Positions 35,159-47,216 of a stretch of DNA of 64,000 nucleotides are shown here, in pieces. The position numbers were made by a program, and so were the translations under genes. The notes under the pieces are model-generated. The model was given only the letters and a program-made list of their open reading frames with translations, searched no databases and had not been told where the DNA came from. Origin of the DNA: Diploptera punctata. Its lineage: Eukaryota; Arthropoda; Insecta; Blattodea; Blaberidae. Numbering within the stretch: the stretch's first letter is position 1; every line of letters starts with the position of its first letter. The DNA is taken from NCBI GenBank assembly GCA_030220185.1, contig JASPKZ010010273.1, forward strand, positions 1,466,501-1,530,500. The letters run 5' to 3'.

Positions 35159-36729
35159 TATGTTATGTTTATTTGATGTTAGTGATTTAGGCCTAGTTTA
35201 TTTATTGTATAACCTACTTGAGCTGAAACTCGTCTCATCCCTCAATGTTATGAAACCAGTCACACTATTTATTACTTTGGATTTCACGTTAGTCTAGTGC
35301 ATCGATCAATAAATAAATTCATTTCAGAATGTTTTAATGTGCTGAGTTTTGTTGTGATGGAAACTTATTCCTGAAATTAATGAAAATTAAATAAATCATA
35401 ATCTGATGCAGTATTCCTCATGCAAATAAAACAACATGAATTATACATCTTTGTCTCTCCAAACCATTTCCACAAATGAGTAATCATATGGATATAACAT
35501 CAGTGCAATAAATTTAATACAAAACATTTTCATCGCTGCTGAACGTCAGATTCAACATTCCTTGTTTTATGTAATTTTAACTACCGGTACATTTCTTCTT
35601 ACAATAATTTTATGACTAAAATATTTATTATATTTCTCCTGAGTTTGTAATTTACGATAATTTGAGACTGTATATAACTGACATGTGACAGATGGAATCA
35701 TTTAAAGTTTATTATAAAACCATCAATCTCATCATTTACTAGCTAGTAATTCTTACTGTTAGTTAATATTAGAAAAAAGGATAGTCATTTTTTTGTGTGG
35801 AAGAATTTGAAGTAAGGTTATTCTGTGTAGAATATTAAGATTTTTAAGCATTTTTACTCACTACGCTTAGATAATATAGATCACCCAATTCCTATTCGTT
35901 GTTCAAATTCTCAAAATCTTGGCAAAGTTACACCTACGAGATTGTGGTTTAAGGTTGGATTTGGCGAACGCTTTGCTTTGCGAGAAAAATGGATAGGAAC
36001 ATTTAGTAACAAATTTATGTTATAATGACTAAAAATTGTTTCAATACCATAGTTGTATATTTCCAGAATATATTAAAAGATCGTTTCAACGATAAGAGGT
36101 AGTCAAAATGAGTATTATTTTATGCGTTAAAATATTTTAGGCATGCCGTTTTATTTGTAGAGGAGATCACTCAGAAATCGAACGTTAGTCGCTAAGCATC
36201 ATTTCTATGAACCGCTAGGCTCATTGATCTGTTTAATTTTATGTTTATTTCAATTCCGTCTTTTATTCTGCCTTCTATATTTTATAGAAGTATCATCTGC
36301 ATATCATTGATTGCTTATTAGTAGATTTAAATTTGGTTGAATTTCCGAAAATGACCATCGGAGCTACAATGAGTCGAAAAATCACTTTCCGAGACTCTTA
36401 ACGATCCATCTTAGAAGTCTCTAAAAGAAATCACAAGATTTGTTGCACACACTGTAAAAAAATACATTTGGCTACATATATTATTTCTCATACTTTTTAA
36501 TGGTCTTCCTTAAACACCCAGTTCATCACACTGTTAATTTTATTTCATATTATTTATAGACGCATTATAACAAGGACATATCGCGCCTTAGGACCTCTAG
36601 GTGAAACTGTTAGACTGTGTGTTTTATGTATTTGTGACATGTTTTAAACATATGACATGGATATTTATGACGGTCATATGATGCCGTTCCAGAACTATTT
36701 GGATCTTATGGTCATCTTACATGTATTAA
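35159..36729. other. Unassigned AT-rich DNA
   Basis: Near 36137-36235 a patch resembles the decayed SINE at 12835-13000. Nothing else recognised. Confidence 0.45.
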
Positions 36730-36850
36730 GTTTACAGGGGAAGAAAAATCAGAAGTAATCTCACAAAAATAATTGTCTCGAACGGGGATCGATACATGAC
36801 CCACTGTGTTTGTGAGGCAACGACGTTATCCATAGACCATAGGGGTGAAC
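36730..36850 (-). repeat. SINE family A, head fragment
   Basis: Reverse head with AACGGGGATCGATACATGAC and TGAGGCAACGACGTTATCCA; decayed. Confidence 0.6.
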
Positions 36851-37165
36851 CACTCTTGATGGTGTGAAGAAAGGCTGAGTGCCTGCGAGATAAACTTCTC
36901 ATACGTTTCATTGAGATGTTGACATATTTGCTAGAGTTTTGACACATTGATAAAATAATTACGAAGAAATTGCAAATATAATATCGATAAAAGCCTAACA
37001 GTATATGTTACACGGTGCAATAAACTTAAAGACTAATAGATTAGCTTGCTTGGAACACATGTCATATTATATATATAATGATTATTCAGGTACATCTATT
37101 AACTTAGAAAATCCATTATTTTGGATGTAGGAAAATGTAGGAAATGTAATTTTATAGCTGGAATT
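36851..37165. other. Unassigned AT-rich DNA
   Basis: No recognised feature. Confidence 0.5.
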
Positions 37166-37166
37166 A

Positions 37167-37197
<31 letters not shown>

Positions 37198-37229
37198 CGG
37201 AACGGGCAATTGCCCAATCCCTGGAGTGA

Positions 37230-37282
<53 letters not shown>
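37166..37282 (+). repeat. Two TA tracts around a LINE 3' terminus
   Basis: TA tracts at about 37169-37196 and 37231-37276 enclose TCGGAACGGGCAATTGCCCA and TCCCTGGAGTGATGAT. That 35-base segment is the 3' end of the LINE at 50718-51115, where the same words follow the stop codon. Confidence 0.75.
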
Positions 37283-37285
<3 letters not shown>

Positions 37286-38064
37286 ATGTTAAATGCCACG
37301 TCATAGTAATTTGTTAACAATTATCCTGCAAAATGTGAGCAAAAAGAACCTGTTTTTTTTCAGGATGGAACTGTCCCTGAAATTTCACACAGATGGCTTT
37401 TTCACGATCTTATCTTTATAAATTAAACTATAATTAACCTAGTACAAAAGTATCTAGTATTTGTAAACTACTACAACTGTACCTTAACAGAATAACTCCT
37501 GTGATTGTGTGCAATATATGTTTGAAAAATAACGTAGTAGGCCTACTTTATAAGAATATTTAAATTCACTTGTATCTAAAATATTAGAAATTATCGAGTA
37601 CTTACGTATGCAGATTCAGTCACGAATAGAAAGGGTTATAATTTCATCACAAGTATGGTCATAACAAAACGGTAGTTTTATTATCAAAATTCACATTTGC
37701 AATATATGCTGTGAAATTGAAAATTGGTATTCTGTTACGGGTTTTCTAATTAAGGCCAGTGACCTATGACGAAGTGGCGTGGGAGAAACGTAACTGCAAG
37801 GATGATAACAGATAATATTAATTTGGATTTTATTAATAAACAAGTGAAGTAATAGTAATATTGAATATATAATATCCATCCAACCGTGAGAATGGCTCAA
37901 ATAGAAGCTTTTGAGGCTCGTATTCAGGATTTTGAGGATTAAAATCCCGGGGTTTGCCCACGTCATTGAATGCTTTTCGTGATCTACTTCGTCTTAAAAT
38001 AAAATGCTTGTTAGTATTAATAAACTTCTCCCTACATGTCGTGTCTCTGTAAGGTCTTTAAAAA
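37283..38064. other. Unassigned DNA
   Basis: A GC-richer patch around 37890-37965 could be an old SINE; not assignable. Confidence 0.45.
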
Positions 38065-38876
38065 GACTATTTAACTCATGCCCCAAATGGGAGTCATTGA
38101 CCAATCATATTTCAATGAAGTTTGATTTATAGCCAATCACAGTCGTTTCTCACCTCGATTTTATCAATTTAATTTTATCACTTTAAAATCAAGCTCCTCC
38201 TTTTTTAACATTCTGAATAGGTAAACACATTTTTTGCAGTGACTGGCTCTCTAAGAAATACGTTGAATATAACAATTTATATATTAAGATGTAAGAATTC
38301 TAGAATGCATGTGGCTACCAGATTGTATATCTATATATAGTGCACGAATGCAGTCATATAGTGCTTGCGGGATATAATATAAAACATTTGTTGCAATTGA
38401 TTATACCACAAAAAAATAACACTGTTTGCACTTTCTTAAACAAATTACTTCCCAGGAATTTACGTTCCAGAAAATATAATTGACTCATTTACATCATAGA
38501 CATCAGAAATTAATTAATAACCTATAATGTTGGTTATAAACACTTTGATATGTTTCATTTTTTCTCCACTAGGATGCATTCTTACAATATTGCGATCCTT
38601 TGGCAATAAATAATATGATCTGGTTGCAGTGATGAACAAATGAAGCATAACAAACGTTTCATTTGTTTTCAAACATCTCCGTTTACATTAAATTTATAAA
38701 TATTTTGTAATAACTATATTTAAATAATGATTTGTGAGTAAACAGCTTAATTTTATTCGTTAAATAGTCCTGACAAATGCCATTATTGATTTCGAAATTC
38801 TCTATATAAATTCACTCCTCACTTCGCGAGTCGTAAATTTAACGATAATTTGGAAATCACTCGTGGCATTACTTAT
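38065..38876 (+). mobile_element. Element B, copy 4 (long subtype)
   Basis: Left end GACTATTTAACTCATGCCCC, right end GGCATTACTTAT. It shares with copy 2 the inner block containing GAATATAACAATTTATATAT. End hairpin present. Confidence 0.85.
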
Positions 38877-39733
38877 GATAAAAGTCGTTTAGTATTGGGG
38901 AATATTATTTAGTTGAGAATAATAATGACAATATTTCTTAAAGTGTTACGTGGAGCATGTAAAAGTAACCACAAAGTCAAAAGTTAAACTAAGGTAAAGA
39001 AAGAAAGAAAACTTTTTTATTGCCACGAATCATCATTACGCTAATAAACAATTCATAAAATCATTAAAAAATGCACATCAGTAAACTAAATATCTGACCA
39101 GGTACAATATTAGACAAAAGCGGACTCTGTGGAAGAGGACTGCTCTACTGTTGAAGTGGTCATGTGTTATCCAAAGAAAAGAAAGCCGATAAATAAAATG
39201 AAATTAGTTTTAGACGTGATACATGGTAATCCATTTAGGAGTGAATTGAACAAGCAGAACATGGAACAGGGACTACTGTGCTGTGATAATTAACACTAGT
39301 GAAGACAGCTTGATTAGGAAGAAAAATCTATTCTTCCCTACAGGGCATCTGCCAGTCCCGTGCTTTCAATACAATAACAGCGCTTGTACATTCAGTTTTG
39401 TCTGGCGCTTCTCTTAATATGCGAATACTTTCCAACCACAGGTCAAGGACGTTAACACACGAGGATTCAGGTATACATGGGATAAAATTAAAAAATGTTA
39501 AACACATGTTTAAATTAATAAGTATATGTTACTTTTAATTAATGCTCTGATATATTAAATTAGAAAAATCTGAATAATGACTATAATTTTACATTTGTTA
39601 TAGTTTACAACTCATTTATAAAAATATAAAAATCCATGGCTGTTAATTGCAAAAACAAGTTGTGAAAAATTAAGATTACGATTCTATAATCACCCGTGAA
39701 TATTCAGGTATTTTATAGTTAATTTAAAAAAAA
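38877..39733. other. Unassigned DNA
   Basis: No recognised feature. Confidence 0.5.
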
Positions 39734-40054
39734 TAATATAAGTACCTTTTTATACCAGTCTTCCTCATTTATAATGGTTTTTTGTTTAAAAAAACTTCTT
39801 TAATTGGTTAATATCATATAGGCATTTCAGAATATGTTCCATCTTCGGCATGTTATTTGGTACTGATGCTGGCATATAAATTGTATAACGGGTTCAGACC
39901 CACATGTATAATTTATACGCCAACACCAGTAATGACATGCCAAAGATGGAACATGTTCTGAAAGGTCTAAATATTGTAACTAATTAACGAAGTTTTTTAA
40001 ACTAAAATCCATTATAATTGAGGAAGACTGACATAAAAAGGTATTTATATTAAT
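39734..40054. repeat. Long inverted repeat, ~150-base arms
   Basis: The left arm (39734-39893) and right arm (39898-40054) are reverse complements with about one difference in ten, joined near GGGTTCAGACCC. Each arm contains a block resembling CTGAAGA-TGGAACATGTTC-GAAA, a form seen near the ends of Penelope-like elements. No coding. Confidence 0.75.
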
Positions 40055-41160
40055 AACCAACCAACTAACTAACTCACTGGCATATATCCCTATCCTGAGC
40101 CAATGTTTTCCAATCATCCTCTGTATAATCTACTTCCCTCAAATCTTAGTGAATGATATTCTCCCACCTTATTCTTGGTCTACCAACTGGGCGTTTTCCC
40201 TCTGGTTTCCTGCAAGAAGCTTCCATGCACGTCTTTCATTCCCCATTCGTGCAACATGTCCTGCCCATCGCAGTCTACGAGACTTAACTGTTCTCATTAT
40301 ATCTGGCTTCCTATAAAGACCATGTAATTCACTGTCTTCTCCATTCACCTGTCTGTTCATCTCTCTTTGGCCCAAACATTTCCCTAAGAACTTTATTCTC
40401 AAATACTCGTAATCTCCTTTCCTCCCTTAAAGTAAGAGTCCATGTTTCGCATCCATATAATATAACTGGTAGAATAATAGTTTTATATATTTTCAGTTTA
40501 ACGTTTTTTGAAAGGAGTTGGGAAGTCAAGAGTCTCTGTAATGCATAATAGCATGCATTTCCAGAATTGAGCCTATGTTTAATTTCCTTGTGCATCTCAT
40601 TCCTGTTTGTGATTATTGTTCCTAGGTATTTGAATTCAGTCACTTCCTCAAAATTTCCCTCATTTGTCATTAGCTGGCCTTTTCCATTATATAATGTATT
40701 TTTATGTAACTGTATATTTAGTTTTATTCATATTTACTTCCAGTCCAAATTTCTTAGTGTTACTCAGTAGTGTGTGCGTGTTGGCCTTTAGTATCTCCTC
40801 GCTATCGGCCAATAGTACTACATCATCAGCATAAACCAACAGCTTATTAATACCATTGAGTTGTAGGCCTTTTTCATCCTCTAAAGATTTGATGGGATGC
40901 TCTAGTACAAAATTAAGTAATAGAGGAGATAGTGCATCTCCTTGCTTCAACCCATTGTGGATTTCAAAAGTATCCGAAAACTGTTTGTCTACACGCACCC
41001 TACTCTTTGTGCCATTTAGTCACTTCGTATAAGTCTAACTAACTTTTTAGGAATTCAGAACTCCAGCAGGATACTATATAACTTGTCCCTCTTAATTGAA
41101 TCGTATGCTTTTTTGAAGTCTACATATAGTTGATGTACACTACCATTATATTCCCATTTC
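40055..41160 (-). pseudogene. 5'-truncated LINE (part of RT to 3' end)
   Basis: The minus strand keeps a long stretch in pieces. 40702-40998 has the reverse transcriptase palm: NGLKQGDALSPLLLNFVLE and LLVYADDVVLLADS (YADD active site). 40329-40670 has EFKYLGTIITNRNEMHKEI and VILYGCETWTL. 40169-40402 has KSRRLRWAGHVARMGNERRA. Frame shifts between pieces kill it. Upstream endonuclease not seen. This is the most complete copy of this family here. It abuts the long inverted repeat at 40054. Confidence 0.85.
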
Positions 41161-41161
41161 T

Positions 41162-41272
41162 TAAAAGTGAGGAAAATCTCATAAGCTCACCCTGGAAACA
41201 AGTACCGACCGAGGATCAAAGGGGGGGCAGCTGCTTCCGAGGCATTCTTTTTAGACCTCATCGGTGGACTAA
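41162..41272 (-). repeat. SINE family A, head fragment
   Basis: Reverse head with a G run (41221-41227) in place of the usual B-box flank; ends CATCGGTGGACTAAT. Decayed. Confidence 0.55.
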
Positions 41273-42254
41273 TCTACTATAAAACGCCTATAAAATAAAT
41301 TGGAGACAGTTAGCTAAATTAATATAACCTAATCCCCACTATTTTTTTTAAATAGGCTAACTGTGCTGTACTACTTTGTAGCACGACAGGGCTTCTAGGC
41401 TCTTTTGCTATATTGCATTTGCAAAATCCATATTAATATTAATTCTGTATTTTTGTTGAAGTTGATTTTGATTTGAAGACAATATCGGTGTTGAATTAAA
41501 ACACTGCTACAAATGCAATTTGATTTGTAATAAATTTTATGATTGAGAAGTTCACTAAGCAACATACCGTGACGTAAATTTCTAGAATACTAGGATAAGT
41601 AATAAATACTGACGGAACACAAGTTTTTAGTTGCCACTTCATCATAATTTATATTGCTCTTCTTAAATACTAAACATATGGCTTATCTGTATATCTTGGG
41701 CTCGATTATCAGAACTTAAGTTACTTCCTGTTATTAAAACACATCACTTTCCAATCCATAGCTGGTATGGTATTTTTCAAACCTTTCTCTCTCACTGCAT
41801 AGTTTCTGGGATGTTTATAAATCTTCACAAGAGAAAGGCCTGTGATAGACTGGCGCTTCTTTGTTGATTCTCAACACTACAAGATTTCACTTTGTGGTCT
41901 ATATGCCTACTCTTTTATTGTAACATTTAAGTGCACGTCACATCTTACGCGATACAAATTTCTTCAGCTTCATATAATTTAGTTTTAAAAAAGAAATAGA
42001 TATTCATGTATATTAACTTCTGACGGATACAGCTAAAATTAATTTAAAAAAAAATGTTCTGTACGCTAAAAATAAACATATTGCAAATACATTATTCAAT
42101 GAAATTATTGAATCGATAGATGAAACTAAATTTAAAGTTACGTGAGCGTCAGATAATCTTATCTATTTGAAATAAAAAGTTTTAATTCATTATCAATAGT
42201 TCCCAGACATTAAAACGTTGGTATGAATACTTGGTAGATGATACGGTTTAATAA
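41273..42254. other. Unassigned AT-rich DNA (putative svp intron)
   Basis: No recognised feature. Confidence 0.5.
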
Positions 42255-42592
42255 AAAAATAAATATCCACAACTCGTGTCCAACTCAAATTCGGGTCGAG
42301 GAATGACAGAGATGAATTCCCTATATTTATAGAGGTCTATGAACTACAAGGGTGCTGGTTGACCATCCCTGAAGCACCTCACAGGGGCGGATGAATGAAA
42401 TGGAACTAAATGGATGAGTACGAATGATGTAATGGAATTTGTGGCAGCGGAAAACGGGAGAAAGTCCGGGAAAAAAAAAACCTGTCCAAACTCCGTTTCG
42501 TCCATCACGAAACCCACATGGAGTGACCGAGACTTGATCTCGGGACCCAGCGGTGAAATGCGAGCGTCTAACCACTTGCGCCACGGTTTAAT
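42255..42592 (-). repeat. tRNA-derived SINE, family D
   Basis: Full-length reverse copy: 3' end CACAACTCGTGTCCAACTCA, centre CTCCGTTTCGTCCATCACGA, head GCGAGCGTCTAACCACTTGC. Only ~170 bases from the svp donor site. Confidence 0.85.
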
Positions 42593-42755
42593 ACAATACA
42601 ATTTAATTATCTCGCCATCATGCAGTGCATAGAAGATAATTACTTTGCACCCAGGAAAAAAAATGCAAAGATTCCAATGTGACTAAATCTCAGTTTGTGT
42701 ACATATTGTGTAGTTAATTGATAAGTTATAATGAAATAGTGAATAGTTCACCGCG

Positions 42756-42761
42756 ACTTAC
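42756..42761 (-). promoter_or_regulatory. svp: 5' splice site of the svp exon
   Basis: Minus strand reads ACAG|GTAAGT, a near-consensus donor. It splits a codon after its first base (G), which fits an Asp codon completed by the next exon, as in the family. Confidence 0.9.
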
Positions 42762-43316
42762 CTGTCGTGAAGAGCACAATGGCCTTGAGACAGCTGTACT
42801 CTGCAGAGTCGACGTGGAGTGCCTTGAGCTTCTCCACTTGTTCCTGGAATATCCTGATGTGGTCCATGAAGGCCACCACCCTATCCGCCGCCATGGGGGA
42901 AGCATGGAGTCCTGCGGCGGCTAGTAGCGGGGCCACGTGGAGGGGCATGGAACACTGGGACGCGTTCAAAACAAACAGTTCGCTCCACACAAGTCTCAAG
43001 AGGGCCACTTGGTCCGTCACTTGGAGATCGGGGAAGAAGGGGATGTTTCGTGCCCACTCCACGGCCGAGAAGAGAAGACGAGCCGCTAACTCGCAGATGT
43101 TGTCGATTCCCATGATGTTGTTGGGCTGCATGCACTGGCCATACCTCGACGTGGGATAAGGTTCCGCCCGCAATAATAGGGAGATGTAACTTGACAGGTA
43201 CGAGTGGCCGTTGAGGCCGGCTGCGGCCGCTGCTGATGCGGCATCGCCGTTTGTCAGTGCGAACTGACCAGGAAGACCCGGTGGCTGCGACGGAGGTACC
43301 CGCCCTCGTTGGACGG
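42762..43316 (-). CDS. svp: seven-up (COUP-TF) nuclear receptor, ligand-binding-domain exon
   Basis: A 555-base internal exon of the insect COUP-TF orthologue, an orphan nuclear receptor that acts in the nucleus, mostly as a repressor, in photoreceptor and neuroblast fate decisions. It starts with two bases of a split Ala codon, then 184 codons, then one base of a split codon. Residues 1-12 (VQRGRVPP start) end the hinge; 13-37 are a variable Gly/Ala-rich linker; from ~38 the ligand-binding domain: [17 protein letters not shown] (helix 1), [19 protein letters not shown] (72-90, helix 3), [18 protein letters not shown] (96-113, the nuclear-receptor signature, helices 4-5), [18 protein letters not shown], and [13 protein letters not shown] (helix 8/9). 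No internal stop. GC content is far above the surroundings. The DNA-binding-domain exon should lie upstream (above 43316) and the last exon downstream (below 42762); neither was recognised in the window. Confidence 0.96.
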
Positions 43317-43345
43317 CTGCAAAAATAAAACAAAGAACAAACTTA
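43317..43345 (-). promoter_or_regulatory. svp: 3' splice site and pyrimidine tract of the svp exon
   Basis: Minus strand reads TTCTTTGTTTTATTTTTGCAG, then the exon. T-rich tract and AG are as expected. Confidence 0.9.
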
Positions 43346-43964
43346 CAATACTAAAAAAATAATAGACATAATTCCATGCAGCTGTTACATCACATCGTAC
43401 AACATTCTTAACAGTTCAGGAATTATGAGAGAAAATAAATGTTTGATTTTTTAAGAGGAGATTCACCAGTACAGCAATAGCACTAATGATTATTATGCAG
43501 GTGCACAGTAAGAAAACATATAGTTGCAAAAGAAAATCCATTAACAAAATAGGCTCTATTTATTGAGTAATAGTCATAGCCTAAGTTTTTACATTTAAAT
43601 TAAAGTAAACCAATAACAATAAATACTATAAATTGTTTAGTAATTACTACATTCGTAAGTTACATGACACCAAGTGGATTGCTACACATCGTTGCCGATA
43701 TTACAATAGGCTATATTATATCCGTTAAGTAATGGTTGATAATTACATAAGATTTCATATTATTTTAGCTTTATATTTTTATTTCCTCCGTGGCGTGTGG
43801 TGTAAGTGAATACGTGTGTAATTTGAAAATACATTTTTCATAATTTTTACTGGCTTCATTTTTTTACCGTAATTTGACAATGATTTTATAATGTAGAAAT
43901 TCGCCCTCCATAGATAGATTTAACATGAGATCTGACAAAACCTAGGACAAATATATATTATCCA
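43346..43964. other. Putative svp intron, AT-rich
   Basis: No repeat or gene recognised. Confidence 0.5.
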
Positions 43965-44070
43965 GTCCCCCGCCAAATCCGAGTCGTCTAAGGCATCATG
44001 CTTTGACGCAGAGCGTTGTTTGGAGTTCCCATGGGAGATGAAATTATTTATGGAATTTCGGCCACTTTTT
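43965..44070 (-). repeat. SINE family B, head fragment
   Basis: CCGCCAAATCCGAGTCGTC, AGGCATCATGCTTTGACGCA and CATGGGAGATGAAATTATTT resemble the reversed family B start; decayed. Confidence 0.45.
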
Positions 44071-44939
44071 ATCGTATTATCATAAGTTACTTGATAAATC
44101 ACACATTTTTTATAATCACATATACGTATAACCACTGTACTATTTAAAACAATCGTATTTATTTTTAAGTGCATTTTATATTAGTAGAATTTTATATTAA
44201 TTCGAGATTTAATTTTAAGTGTATGAATGTATTTTGCGTCTTACTTTATATCTACCATACTTCAGTGGTTGAGTGGGAGATAAGCTTTAATTCTGCCTGT
44301 TTAAATAAAACATTCACAATGATAATTATTATTAATATTAATAAATGACGCTCGTGGATGTGAGATCAGGCGCCGGCTATTAGACCTTCTAGATTGTCGC
44401 GCCATCAAAATGTACTCAAACATACCCTCTCTAGATGTGAGGAACGTTGTCTGATAGTTTTGACATATATTTTTGTGACACTTTGTATGTATATATTTAT
44501 ATCATTTACTACAATTTTATCGCTCTTCTTCTGTTATGTTTATAAAATGTTAGTCTTGCTTGTTTCTTGAATATTTCTATTTTCTATCCAAAATAAGTAT
44601 GTTCATTTAACATAAATAAATGTCCTACTCTGCGCACTTTTTGTTACTCTACTGTCGTTATAACAAATTTTTACTTTCTCATATTTTATTGAAATTGTCA
44701 TTTATTTTTATAAAGAATTGGGCTATGCCATGCATTTCCTTTATAAATGACATAAACAGATCTAGTAGATTTAAGCGGTAGCGTTTGAGACTCGTATTGA
44801 AGAAATTCTAGGTTAAAATCCCATTGTCAACCAACCTGATTACAGGTGTTCCTCAGTTGCTAGATGCAAATTCTGGATCTAAATTTTATTTCCATGTTCC
44901 ATTTATTATAATAATTTTAAAATATCATTAAAATTAGCT
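44071..44939. other. Unassigned AT-rich DNA
   Basis: No recognised feature. Confidence 0.5.
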
Positions 44940-45085
44940 GTCCCTCTTACTAATAACTTGTATGTTCTGGGGGCAAACGAGGGCTGATATCTTGTGCAAA
45001 TTGTCTAGAATGATGGGAACCCTAATCTTCCAGTAACACAAGGACCTCCTTTGGCCTATGGTGGGATCACTTTACCTTTTTAACA
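44940..45085 (+). repeat. SINE family C, 3' part
   Basis: TGTTCTGGGGGCAAACGAGG, then TTGTCTAGAATGATGGGAAC and GGTGGGATCACTTTACCTTT; head missing. Confidence 0.65.
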
Positions 45086-46014
45086 TAATTTATTTGCGCA
45101 GAAGATAGGCCTAATTAAACTTGATGAACTCTTTCTTTATACCAGCGTGATTTATGTATACTTCGGCGAACATTTACATTAGATAAATTATAATAAGGTT
45201 TCTCTCACAACTCTAACAGAAATTCAGATAAAATTTATTTTACACCCAAGTTATATTAATAAATTATATACGCGAAGTAAGAGTTCTGAAGGAAACAGGT
45301 AGAAGCTAAGAAAAATCTGTTAGGTGAGAGGATTATCATGTTGAAATGGCAGCTGCAATTTATAAATGTAGGAATTAAATTGAAAATTTATATGCAACAA
45401 AAATTGCTTATCATAAATAATGTAAAATTACTGGATGAGTGCATTAAACAAGTCTTTCGAATTCCGCTATGCTTGTCCTACAAACTGGACAACTCCTCTT
45501 TCACGGTGACATGCCACAGCTGTTTTAAATTCTTTACATGAAACGATGAAAAGCTAATGCTTCCTTGGAGATAAATAATCAATTCATTATTAAATAATTA
45601 CAGTTCTTAGATGAGCTCTATAATGCTATAAGAGTCGATAATGGAGGAATTCCCATTATATAATGTCCCAATATTGTCACAGTTATTAATTAAGTCTCGG
45701 AGATTGAAGTGGGAGATCATGTAGCTCGATAACAGTAATTATAATTTTTTATTGGGAATCCCTTGGGGAAACGGCCATTATGAACGCCTGAACTTTGGTG
45801 GGATGATAATATTCAGATGTATTTAAGAGAACTGAATATCGGAGATATTACTCGTAACTGGATTTAATTTGCTGAGGGTAGGAACCAATAGAGGGTAATA
45901 GTGAATGCGGAATTGAACCTACGGGTTCCATAAGCTATGTATTGCCGCAGTTTGTAATTATGAACAGTTCTAAAGATAAAGTGATACCATTACAGATTTT
46001 AAGAGGCCTATGGG
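45086..46014. other. Unassigned AT-rich DNA
   Basis: The open frame 45338-45541 has no family features. Confidence 0.5.
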
Positions 46015-46262
46015 GTAGTATGCTCCTACCTTTCAAGACAATCTGCACTTGATGTTACCGGATTGTCAGCCCTGCATGACCCGCCTTTATCCCCATACCA
46101 AGTATACAGTACTAATTTCCGTTAGAGGCTGAGTGAACATCAGGGTCTTTGTGCACCAGAATGTTTAGGCCATTTTAAAAATATGATTTCACCACGACTC
46201 GAATTCACGACCTTCCGGATTGTAGCGTATTGCCTTAATTAATTACGCTAAGGCGTGCCCCT
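46015..46262 (-). repeat. tRNA-derived SINE, family C
   Basis: Reverse copy with GGATTGTCAGCCCTGCATGA, TTCCGTTAGAGGCTGAGTGA and a decayed head near ACGCTAAGGCGTGCCCC. Confidence 0.75.
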
Positions 46263-46790
46263 TAAATAGTATAGGTGGTTTATGTTTAATACGAGTAGGC
46301 CTATATTGAAGAACATAGGGCCTAGGCGTTAAACAAAGACTATTTAACTCATGCCCCAAATGGAAATCAATGACCAATCATATTTCAATGATGTTTTAAT
46401 TACAACCAATCACAGTCGTGTTTCACCTCGAATTTATCAAACAAGTTTATCGTTAAAGAAGGCTCCTTTTTTACATTCTGAATAGGTCATAACTTTATTT
46501 TGCATTGACTGACTCTCTAAAAAATACGGCTACAGGATTGTATATATAGTGCACGAATGTCAGCTCATGGTGCTTGCGGGAGATAATATAAAAACATTTG
46601 TAGCAATTGATTATACCACAAAAAAAAACACTGTTTGCACTTTCTTAAACGAATTATTTCCCAGGAAATAACGTTGCAGAAAAATATAATTGACATATTT
46701 ACATCATAGGATATCAGAAATTAATTAATACCTATAATATTAGTTATAAATTTCTCCACTAGGGTGCATTCTTACAATATTGCGATCCTT

Positions 46791-47185
46791 GTAAGCCCAT
46801 GTTTTCCCTTAACTGAGATTTAGGCGCTCTCCCCTACAGGGAAGAATTTGAACCATACTAATTTAGTTACACTTGTGTTCGTATAGATGTAATTTGAGTG
46901 GTCCGTGGTCAGCGTTCCGCCTCATACTGACATCTAGGAAACCAAGGTAGTACTAGGACGGGAAAATTCGGTAAATTTTACTTAGAGACCTTTTCATTCA
47001 GGCTTAAGGATCTTTTACGAGTCTGAAAATCTTCAGACTCGGGGCCTACGGCATAAAGTCCCTCCCGGAGGACTTGCTCCTTGGATTTTTCCATCCTAAA
47101 AAATCCATCGACCCCGGCCGGGTTTGAACCCGCGACCCTCGGGACCAGAGGCAAGGAGCATAACCACTAGTCCACCGCGGCCGAT
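46791..47185 (-). repeat. Complete tRNA-derived SINE, family E, with 14-bp target duplication
   Basis: ATATTGCGATCCTT at 46777-46790 and 47186-47199 bracket it exactly, and both are the normal sequence of element B. Minus strand: head CGGCCGCGGTGGACTAGTGG with B box GGGTTCAAACCCGG, body with GGATGGAAAAATCCAAGGAG and AGACTCGTAAAAGATCCTTA, and a 3' part beginning CCTTGGTTTCCTAGATGTCA and ending GGGAAAACATGGGCTTAC. It defines the full 395-base family of which 7005, 22625, 50477 and 62730 are parts. Confidence 0.9.
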
Positions 47186-47216
47186 ATATTGCGATCCTTT
47201 GGCAATAAATAATATA

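Noticed and set aside
42767..43159. Long plus-strand open frame opposite the svp exon
   Set aside because: It mirrors the GC-rich codons of the exon; the minus-strand frame encodes a conserved nuclear-receptor domain, so this is a shadow.
42881..43333. 150-codon minus-strand frame overlapping the svp exon in another frame
   Set aside because: It runs across the splice acceptor and lacks any conserved domain.
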